From Thermoplasmata archaeon (GTDB lineage: Archaea; Thermoplasmatota; Thermoplasmata; WALJ01), in NCBI GenBank assembly GCA_026986305.1, contig JALSOU010000175.1:1-7949 (forward strand): DNA of 7,949 bases. The letters are read 5' to 3'. This document shows, piece by piece, positions 1 through 5,339 of the stretch; the stretch's first letter is position 1, and each line of letters starts with the position of its first letter. The notes below the pieces were generated by a model. That model was not told the origin of the DNA and ran no database searches. It worked only from the letters and a program-made list of their open reading frames with translations. The translations under genes and the position numbers were made by a program.

Positions 1-35
1 CTGTAAATTATCTTTCTGCACTGATAGCTGTTTTC

Positions 36-941
36 TCAGCATTCTTTTTCCTGTGATTTCACCCGATCTCTGAACTCTGTCGCAACCCTGTGCGCTCTCC
101 TCACAGGCTCAGGTATCCTGTGCTTCATGAACCTGAAAGCGGTTTCACACGCCATTTCAATGGATATCAGATTTCCCGGAGAGACATAGACTGGATTTTT
201 CGCCCTTCCTCCAAGAAGAGCGCATCCGACCTTCTTTCCATTAACCGTTACGATTCCCTTCCTCTTTTCGCTCCACTCTACCTCACCGCAGAGAAGGCTC
301 TTAGCAACGCCTATCGTGGGAATTCCCAGCTTTATCCCAATATAGGATGCTATTCCCAGATGCTCAGGATGGAGTATGCCGTTCCCATCAACCATGAGGG
401 ATTCTATCTCAAAGGGAGCGCTCTCCACAGCCTCTATTATGGCTGGACCTTCCCTGTATGAGAGATATGTGGGTATGTATGGGAAATCTATCCTTGCCCT
501 GTGCACATAATCCTCTATATGATTTCCACAGATATCAAATCTTGTCAGGGCTACGAATCCGTGGTTTCCTATGTATGCTATATCCACCCCTGTGATCTCA
601 TGGAATTCCCTGTCTTCAAGGATTAGGGAGGAGCGCATCTCTTCCTGCTCCTTTCTAAGCTCTCTTAGAATGCCTTTATGTGGAAAATCCGTGTAAATAT
701 CCGCAAGAGCCCTCCCGTTGTTGACTTCAAACTCCGGCCCTTCGATTATAACGCTCATATCCTCTCTGACCACCCTCCAGAAAGGAGCATCCAGCTCAGG
801 AAGCATGGAAACTATTGCTCTGGAAGCCCTGATATCGCCCATGGCTCTAGCTATATCACCTATTCTGGCAACCTTTCCCTCAGGTATGCTCCTGATGATC
901 GATTCGAGATCTTTCCTGAATCTCAGCCCATAACCTTCCAT
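36..941 (-). CDS. nfi: ATL-like domain fused to endonuclease V
   Basis: Predicted two-domain DNA repair protein of about 301 residues; numbering below is from the GTG at 956. Residues 11-95 resemble the DNA-binding domain of O6-alkylguanine-DNA alkyltransferase: IPEGKVARIGDIA, then SRAI with the probable helix-turn-helix arginine (R46). The acceptor PCHRV is replaced by PFWRV (58-62), so no alkyl-accepting Cys remains and the domain looks alkyltransferase-like. Residues 115-295 are endonuclease V, which nicks DNA one base 3' of deoxyinosine. Visible motifs are GVDIAY (D125), the PYIP wedge (159-162), SYREGP (E169), VDGNG (D190), GVAKS (K219) and RRAH (H289, matching T. maritima H214). The usual SPGH reads SPGN (259-262). 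ATG at 941 is chosen over GTG at 956 because GAGG lies four bases upstream of it; either start overlaps the end of purL. A related fusion is known from Ferroplasma. Endonuclease V assignment is secure; the N-terminal domain's role is inferred. Confidence 0.9.
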   Translation of the reverse strand: MEGYGLRFRKDLESIIRSIPEGKVARIGDIARAMGDIRASRAIVSMLPELDAPFWRVVREDMSVIIEGPEFEVNNGRALADIYTDFPHKGILRELRKEQEEMRSSLILEDREFHEITGVDIAYIGNHGFVALTRFDICGNHIEDYVHRARIDFPYIPTYLSYREGPAIIEAVESAPFEIESLMVDGNGILHPEHLGIASYIGIKLGIPTIGVAKSLLCGEVEWSEKRKGIVTVNGKKVGCALLGGRAKNPVYVSPGNLISIEMACETAFRFMKHRIPEPVRRAHRVATEFRDRVKSQEKEC

Positions 942-3241
942 ATAGCCTCTTTCCACACTGAATACGCCTTATCAAGCTCAATGTCCATGAGCAGGTGCTC
1001 GAAATCTGCGATTCCTATGTGCCTTCCTCCGACCCTGCCTATGCGGATAGCACCCGGCACAGTTGAGATGAAATCGTCCTCATGCCTTGAATCCACCTCA
1101 ATTAGCCATCTGGACGGGCTCTCTGAAAATACTTTCATGTCTGCCCTAGCCTTTCCTATATTCCCGATGTTTATGTCAGCCCCTATGTTTCCTCCAAAGC
1201 TCATCTCAGCCAGAGCTACAGCTATTCCTCCTTCTGAGATGTCATGAACAGCCTTCACATATCCCTTATTTATGGCTTCAAGGAGCTTTGATGAATTTTT
1301 TATGAGCGCATCGGCATCAACCTTCGGAACAACCTGACTTCTTCCACCTGAGAGCTCATAGTATATGCTTCCGCCCATCTCAGCCTTTGTTTCTCCGAGG
1401 ATGTAAATCGGATTTCCCTCTGATTTGAATGCGGAGCTAAGCACCTTTCTGACATCCTCAACTATGCCTGCGCCCATAACCGTCGGAGTTGGAGGTATGG
1501 CTCCAGCAGGGCTCTCGTTGTAGAAGCTTACATTTCCAGATGCGTAGGGCAATCCAAGAGATTTTCCCGCTTCTCCCAGAGCTTTAACAGACTCTCTGAA
1601 CTCCCAGAACCTCTGTGGATTCTCAGGGTTTCCGAAGTTGAGGCAGTCCGATAATGAGTGGGGCCTCGCTCCAACAGAAATCAGAGCGCGGTAGGCCTCA
1701 TCCACAGCGTTCCATGCCCCCCAGTATGGGTCTATCTCAGATATCCTAGGAGCAACGCCTGTGGAAACCGCTATGCCTCTCCATGAGCCTTCAACAGGCT
1801 TTATTACCGCAGCGTCTCCATGGGTCTCGTGCCCCACTTTTCCCTGCATCGGCGTAAGCACCGTGGACGCTCTGACCTGATGGTCGTACTGCCTTATCAC
1901 CCAATCCTTTGAAGCTATATCTGGATGCGATATGATCCTCAGAAACATATCCTCATAATCCTCAGGCTCAGGTGGAATGTACTCCTCAAAGCTTCTCTTC
2001 GGCTTTATGTATCTTCTCCTGTAAACAGGACCTGCGGTGTAGAAGTTCAGGTCAAGGTCTATGACCACCTCTCCCCTATATCTCACAACTATCCTGCTTC
2101 CCTCAACAGCCCTTCCTATGGGAGTTGCGAGGACATCCCATTTCTCAAATATCTTCAGGACCTTATCAACATTCTCAGGTTTAACCGCAAGCATCATCCT
2201 CTCCTGACTCTCTGATATCCATATCTCCCACGGAGCCATATCCTCCTCTTTCAGCGGAACTTTTTCCAAATCCACCTCAGCTCCGAGCCCCGCAGCAAGG
2301 GCCATCTCACCCACACAGCTTGACAGCCCCCCACCTCCGAGGTCCTTCATTCCCTCCACTAGGCCCATCTCATTGGCTTCAAAGCAGGCATGGAACAAGG
2401 GCTCTTCTGTTATGGGGTCTCCAAGCTGCACAGCCCCCCTAGATTCCTCCTCAGATTCCTCATGAAGTGTCAGAGATGCGAAGGTTACTCCGTGTATCCC
2501 ATCTCTGCCAGTTCTTCCGCCTGCAAGTATGAATACATCGCCTGCCTGTCCAACCCTGCTGTGCACTATCTTATCCTTCTTAACGATGCCTACGCAGCCC
2601 ACATTCACCAGAGGATTTCCAGTGTATCCTTTATGGAAGTAGGTTATTCCGTTTACCGTTGGAATTCCCATGCGGTTTCCGTAATCCCTTATGCCTGCGA
2701 CAACCCCTGAGAAAAGGTATCTCGGATGCTTAACACCCTTAGGTATATCATCATATTTAGTGTCCAGATTTCCGAAGAATATGGGATCTATGAGTGCAAC
2801 GGGTTGAGCGCCCATGCACGCTATATCCCTCAGTATTCCACCAACCCCTGTAGCAGCGCCTCCGTATGGTTCAATGGCAGACGGGTGATTATGTGATTCT
2901 ATCGCCACAGCATAAGCATATTCATCGTCAAAGCTCATCAGCCCAGCGTCCTCGTTTGCTATGAAATCGTCGTTCTTGACGGAAAATATGAACTCTTTAA
3001 GAAGGGCTTTTGATGATTTATAGCATGAGTGCTCTGACCATGCCTGACCTATGGCCTGCAGCTCAGCATCCGTGGGATTTCTTCCGAGTTTTTTGAAGTA
3101 ATCCCTCACCTTTTTCATCTCATCAACCGAGAGGGCAAGGCCCATTTCATCGCTTATCTGCTTTAGCTCCTCATCGCTGGCTCCTTCGAGAACGACCTCG
3201 TAAAGCTCGAATGGAAGCTCTTTTTTCAGATAGCGCTCCAT
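923..3241 (-). CDS. purL: phosphoribosylformylglycinamidine synthase subunit PurL
   Basis: Synthase subunit of the three-part FGAM synthase. It converts FGAR, ATP and glutamine-derived ammonia to FGAM in cytosolic de novo purine synthesis. At 772 residues it is the small PurL type, lacking the glutaminase domain of the single-chain enzyme. Motifs include WSEHSCYKSSK (68-78, with the conserved His at 71), ESHNHPSA (115-122), GAATGVGGI (128-136), LNFGNP (534-539), SGNVSFYNE (568-576) and DISEGGIAVALAEM (667-680). This is the duplicated PurM-like fold expected for the family. The ATG at 3241 is one base after the purS stop, and its GGGAG site lies inside the last purS codons, so the two are probably translationally coupled. 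The 3' end overlaps the downstream endonuclease V gene. PurQ must be encoded elsewhere. No truncation or frameshift seen. Confidence 0.97.
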   Translation of the reverse strand: MERYLKKELPFELYEVVLEGASDEELKQISDEMGLALSVDEMKKVRDYFKKLGRNPTDAELQAIGQAWSEHSCYKSSKALLKEFIFSVKNDDFIANEDAGLMSFDDEYAYAVAIESHNHPSAIEPYGGAATGVGGILRDIACMGAQPVALIDPIFFGNLDTKYDDIPKGVKHPRYLFSGVVAGIRDYGNRMGIPTVNGITYFHKGYTGNPLVNVGCVGIVKKDKIVHSRVGQAGDVFILAGGRTGRDGIHGVTFASLTLHEESEEESRGAVQLGDPITEEPLFHACFEANEMGLVEGMKDLGGGGLSSCVGEMALAAGLGAEVDLEKVPLKEEDMAPWEIWISESQERMMLAVKPENVDKVLKIFEKWDVLATPIGRAVEGSRIVVRYRGEVVIDLDLNFYTAGPVYRRRYIKPKRSFEEYIPPEPEDYEDMFLRIISHPDIASKDWVIRQYDHQVRASTVLTPMQGKVGHETHGDAAVIKPVEGSWRGIAVSTGVAPRISEIDPYWGAWNAVDEAYRALISVGARPHSLSDCLNFGNPENPQRFWEFRESVKALGEAGKSLGLPYASGNVSFYNESPAGAIPPTPTVMGAGIVEDVRKVLSSAFKSEGNPIYILGETKAEMGGSIYYELSGGRSQVVPKVDADALIKNSSKLLEAINKGYVKAVHDISEGGIAVALAEMSFGGNIGADINIGNIGKARADMKVFSESPSRWLIEVDSRHEDDFISTVPGAIRIGRVGGRHIGIADFEHLLMDIELDKAYSVWKEAIWKVMG

Positions 3242-3242
3242 T

Positions 3243-3488
3243 TCACTCCCTCTTCACTTCCACAGAGTACTTATGAATCACAGGGTTTGCAAGGAGCTTT
3301 CTGCACATCTCCTTTCCAATTTCAACCGCTTTATCGGGATTCTCCTCATCAAGCTCTATGTCAAATACCTTTATGCTCTTCACGGATTTGACTTCAAAAC
3401 CCAAAAGCTCCAGAGCCTTCTTCGTGTTCTCTCCTTCAGGGTCTGCGACCCCTTTTTTCAGCTCTATTCTTATCTCAAGGACCGTCAT
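3243..3488 (-). CDS. purS: phosphoribosylformylglycinamidine synthase subunit PurS
   Basis: Small 81-residue accessory subunit that bridges PurL and the glutaminase PurQ and helps ammonia transfer in FGAM synthesis. The sequence has the family pattern: a beta strand opening (LEIRIELKKGVADPEG), KKALELLGFE (about 23-32), SVKSIKVFDIEL, and the closing CRKLLANPVIHKYSVEV (62-78). The length is normal. It immediately precedes purL, as in many archaea and Gram-positive bacteria. The start ATG has no good Shine-Dalgarno sequence, while a TTAAAA box is centred about 26 bases upstream, which fits a leaderless transcript starting near the ATG. The alternative is readthrough from the ribosomal operon 39 bases upstream. 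Confidence 0.95.
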   Translation of the reverse strand: MTVLEIRIELKKGVADPEGENTKKALELLGFEVKSVKSIKVFDIELDEENPDKAVEIGKEMCRKLLANPVIHKYSVEVKRE

Positions 3489-3511
3489 GTACCAGCCTAA
3501 AAGAGAATGGG

Positions 3512-3517
3512 TTTTAA
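3512..3517 (-). promoter_or_regulatory. candidate TATA box for purS
   Basis: In the 39-base gap between rps27ae and purS the minus strand reads CCCTTAAAACCC. The A/T core TTAAAA is centred about 26 bases before the purS ATG. Archaeal TATA boxes sit about 25 bases before the transcription start, so this would give a leaderless purS-purL-endonuclease V mRNA, consistent with the lack of a ribosome binding site before purS. The match is modest and the gap is short, so cotranscription with the genes upstream remains possible. Confidence 0.4.
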
Positions 3518-3527
3518 GGGTATCGGA

Positions 3528-3695
3528 TTACTTCTTTATGAACTCGGTGTACCCGCACTTTCCGCAGGACACCCTGTCCTTATGGACAGCCAGAAAGACC
3601 CCCGGACCGCACTTGGGGCATGTCCTCCTGACCCTCTTGAGCTTTCCGTCCTCAACCACATAGTAGTTTGACTTCTTCACCGGAGTTTTTCCCAT
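3528..3695 (-). CDS. rps27ae: 30S ribosomal protein S27ae
   Basis: Complete 55-codon gene encoding the small zinc-ribbon protein S27ae of the 30S subunit. It starts [19 protein letters not shown] and ends GYTEFIKK. Two CxxC pairs, CPKC (26-29) and CGKC (44-47), form the zinc site, separated by the conserved region with [11 protein letters not shown]. Its start overlaps the rps24e stop by one base (TAATG), and GGTGGTGA lies three bases before the ATG, so translation is probably coupled to rps24e. The S24e-S27ae order is standard in archaea. Archaeal S27ae has no N-terminal ubiquitin, unlike many eukaryotic homologues, and this one agrees. Confidence 0.96.
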   Translation of the reverse strand: MGKTPVKKSNYYVVEDGKLKRVRRTCPKCGPGVFLAVHKDRVSCGKCGYTEFIKK

Positions 3696-4006
3696 TATTC
3701 ACCACCTTCCTTGCTTTCTTCTTCCTTTTTCACAGCGTTCCTCTTCTTTATGTGATCCCTCTCTATCTTCTCTATGTCCTCAGGACTGCTGTAAACCTTG
3801 GCATACCCCTTTGTCACTGGCATCCCGTACTCGCTCCTCATGTAATCAACGACAACCTGCTCTCTCCTTACTTTTAGAGCCTCAGCTACCTTTCCTCTCA
3901 CTGCATCTCTCTTGGGCGTTTTTTCGTTTGGGTGCTCCACCTTGAAATACACCTCTATGCGGTTGAGCAGGGGGTTTTCCCTTTTGTTTATGATTTCGAT
4001 CTCCAT
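3695..4006 (-). CDS. rps24e: 30S ribosomal protein S24e
   Basis: Ribosomal protein of the 30S subunit found in archaea and eukaryotes, 103 residues, normal length. It has the family opening [19 protein letters not shown], the conserved [15 protein letters not shown] (about 30-44), and [17 protein letters not shown] (about 58-74). The tail is charged and low-complexity ([11 protein letters not shown]), as often seen. A perfect GGAGG lies six bases upstream within the end of the dephospho-CoA kinase gene, whose stop codon is one base before this ATG. The gene belongs to the rpo7-spt4-kinase-rps24e-rps27ae cluster that is conserved in many Euryarchaeota. Confidence 0.96.
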   Translation of the reverse strand: MEIEIINKRENPLLNRIEVYFKVEHPNEKTPKRDAVRGKVAEALKVRREQVVVDYMRSEYGMPVTKGYAKVYSSPEDIEKIERDHIKKRNAVKKEEESKEGGE

Positions 4007-4007
4007 T

Positions 4008-4535
4008 CTATGCCTCCGTCTTCATTCTGGACAGCGCATCTTTTACCTTTCTTCTTGCGTGTTCATCCACCTTCACAGCGCACATCCCTTTGTCGGGTAT
4101 GCCGTAGACCACATAGGATCCCTCAGGAGCCATGAGTATGCATGGCAGGGATGCGAGGTCTTCCTCACCATCCACGATTATAAGGGTTTTTTCCCTGCTT
4201 TTAAGGGAGCTTTCTATGGCATCCCACAGGGATCTGCTTATGGTGGATTGCGGATTTTTCACCTGAACTTTCCTCTCATATTTCAGCTCTTTCCAGTCCA
4301 ATATGGAAGAGCGCCTAGTTTTTCCGTCAAGGACGGCGAGTTGCGGCATGATGCCTCTCCGATATAAAGTTATCGTGCACACATCACCCACTGAAATTAC
4401 AGTATTCCCTTTAAGAAGGGAGATATCATCAGTAAGCACAGGTCCTAGTGGCTCAGATAGTTCTTTTCTCATCTCATCAGGCATTCTGTACAGTATCTCA
4501 GGACTCTCCCCTGACCTTGAGCGCATATCTTCCAT
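4008..4535 (-). CDS. GTP-dependent dephospho-CoA kinase (DUF359)
   Basis: Predicted to phosphorylate dephospho-CoA with GTP, the last step of archaeal coenzyme A synthesis. The family (DUF359) is unrelated to bacterial CoaE and was assigned this activity in Thermococcus. Visible family motifs are YRMPDEMRKELSEPLG near the N terminus (16-31), SVGDVCT (48-54), LDGKTRR (69-75), VKNPQSTIS (92-100), VDGEEDLASLP (121-131) and SYVVYGIPDKGMCAV (140-154). At 175 residues it is near normal length. The start is uncertain. The ATG at 4535 overlaps spt4 by 38 bases and has only a weak, distant GGGGA. In-frame alternatives are the ATG at 4526 and one at residue 18, which would leave only the conserved core. 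The kinase call comes from family membership; the start is inference. Confidence 0.88.
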   Translation of the reverse strand: MEDMRSRSGESPEILYRMPDEMRKELSEPLGPVLTDDISLLKGNTVISVGDVCTITLYRRGIMPQLAVLDGKTRRSSILDWKELKYERKVQVKNPQSTISRSLWDAIESSLKSREKTLIIVDGEEDLASLPCILMAPEGSYVVYGIPDKGMCAVKVDEHARRKVKDALSRMKTEA

Positions 4536-4731
4536 TGTGTTCTATCCCCATCTTCTTGGCTATGTCTGATTTCGTGTAATCCACAATTATCAGGTATCCC
4601 TGCCATTCTCTTGTGGGCTTTTCCGTGCTTCCACACACAGGGCAGAGCCATTTTCCATCCTTAGTCTTGAACTCCTCCTCTGTGGCGAGGTATCTGCAAT
4701 TGGTGCATGCTTTGAGGGTTTTAACCTTCAT
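4498..4731 (-). CDS. spt4: transcription elongation factor Spt4 (RpoE'')
   Basis: 77-residue zinc protein that pairs with Spt5 to make the universally conserved elongation factor bound to RNA polymerase. An N-terminal four-Cys zinc site is present: CTNC (9-12) and CPVC (30-33). The typical archaeal core REWQGYLIIVDYTKSDIAKKMGI and the closing GRYALKVR follow. Its ATG overlaps the rpo7 stop as ATGA, and GGAGG lies seven bases upstream inside rpo7, so the two polymerase-associated proteins are coupled. Older annotations call this RNA polymerase subunit E''. Spt5 is not in this window. Confidence 0.95.
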   Translation of the reverse strand: MKVKTLKACTNCRYLATEEEFKTKDGKWLCPVCGSTEKPTREWQGYLIIVDYTKSDIAKKMGIEHNGRYALKVRGES

Positions 4732-5291
4732 TTGGCTGCCTCCTGCTCCTTCTTCCTGTCCTCTTCAAGCCACTCAATCTTTCCAAGGCCGGGTTGCTTC
4801 ATGGTCAGACCTATCTTTGATTCTCTAGGGGAGCGCTCGTTTATCGCCACAGAGACTATCCTCGCCCTCACCTCATCCTCAAGCTTCAGGAACCTCTTGC
4901 TTTCAGCTGCTATGAGCCTCTGATTTGCCAGATCAACATCTATTCTGTCTGTGGTTATCTGGCTTATATGAACCAGACCGTCCAGAGGTCCGAACCTTAT
5001 GAACGCACCGAACTTCACAACCTCGCAGACGAATCCATTTATCACCTCTTTGTCCTTAACCTCAAAGGAAAGGGCTTCATACTCAACCTTCTGATACACA
5101 GCACCGTCTCCGTAAACCATCCTCCCCTCACCAACCAGCTTTATGTCCCTTACCAGCACTACCATTATGTTTCCGTGCATTGTGCCTTCAAAGGTCTCCT
5201 GTGCAATCTCCTTGCAGACCTTTTCGTAGTCCTCAGCGAGTCTGTCCGGCGGTATCCTTATGGTATCTACCCTTTTCTCTATCAGGTACAT
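4728..5291 (-). CDS. rpo7: DNA-directed RNA polymerase subunit Rpo7 (RpoE')
   Basis: 187-residue archaeal counterpart of eukaryotic Rpb7. With Rpo4 it forms the RNA polymerase stalk, which helps open complex formation, binds the emerging transcript and aids processivity. The N-terminal RNP-like domain (1 to about 78) contains IRIPPDRL and GDGAVYQKVEYEALSF. It is followed by an S1/OB RNA-binding domain (about 80-165) with GFVCEVVKFGAFIRFGPLDGLVHIS. The tail is charged (EEDRKKEQEAAK). The length is typical. It is the first gene of a five-gene operon, with a TATA-like promoter and a GGTGA site just upstream. Older symbol rpoE1. Confidence 0.96.
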   Translation of the reverse strand: MYLIEKRVDTIRIPPDRLAEDYEKVCKEIAQETFEGTMHGNIMVVLVRDIKLVGEGRMVYGDGAVYQKVEYEALSFEVKDKEVINGFVCEVVKFGAFIRFGPLDGLVHISQITTDRIDVDLANQRLIAAESKRFLKLEDEVRARIVSVAINERSPRESKIGLTMKQPGLGKIEWLEEDRKKEQEAAK

Positions 5292-5295
5292 TTTC

Positions 5296-5300
5296 TCACC
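5296..5300 (-). promoter_or_regulatory. ribosome binding site of rpo7
   Basis: Minus strand GGTGA followed by a GAAA spacer and the ATG at 5291. It matches the anti-16S consensus GGAGGTGA and supports this start. With the TATA box at 5324-5332 it predicts a short leader of roughly a dozen bases. Confidence 0.75.
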
Positions 5301-5323
5301 GTTGTGTGCGGATTAGGATTTAT

Positions 5324-5332
5324 GATATAAAG
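5324..5332 (-). promoter_or_regulatory. TATA box for the rpo7 operon
   Basis: The minus strand reads CTTTATATC in the 48-base gap after the surface protein stop. It is the best archaeal TATA match in the window, centred about 37 bases before the rpo7 ATG. The expected start of transcription is near 5303, just upstream of the GGTGA site. No obvious upstream terminator separates it from the surface protein gene. Confidence 0.65.
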
Positions 5333-5339
5333 TTATGGC

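Noticed and set aside
1..35. Short stretch downstream of the endonuclease V stop
   Set aside because: Too short to judge; no terminator hairpin, tRNA end or start signal could be made out.
90..461. Plus-strand 123-codon frame opposite the endonuclease V gene
   Set aside because: It lies wholly antisense to a gene with clear catalytic motifs and its product resembles nothing I recognise.
942..956. GTG start at 956 for the endonuclease V fusion
   Set aside because: It has no nearby ribosome binding site, while the ATG at 941 has GAGG four bases upstream; the alkyltransferase-like domain begins after both.
678..2710. Plus-strand frames of about 70-190 codons opposite purL and the start of the repair gene
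   Set aside because: All are antisense to conserved coding sequence and show no family features or start signals.
3912..4367. Plus-strand 151-codon frame across rps24e and the CoA kinase
   Set aside because: It spans two well-supported minus-strand genes and their junction; the translation has no recognisable motif.
4469..4651. Minus-strand 60-codon frame overlapping spt4
   Set aside because: It is a shifted frame within spt4, whose zinc motif and conserved core are in the other frame.
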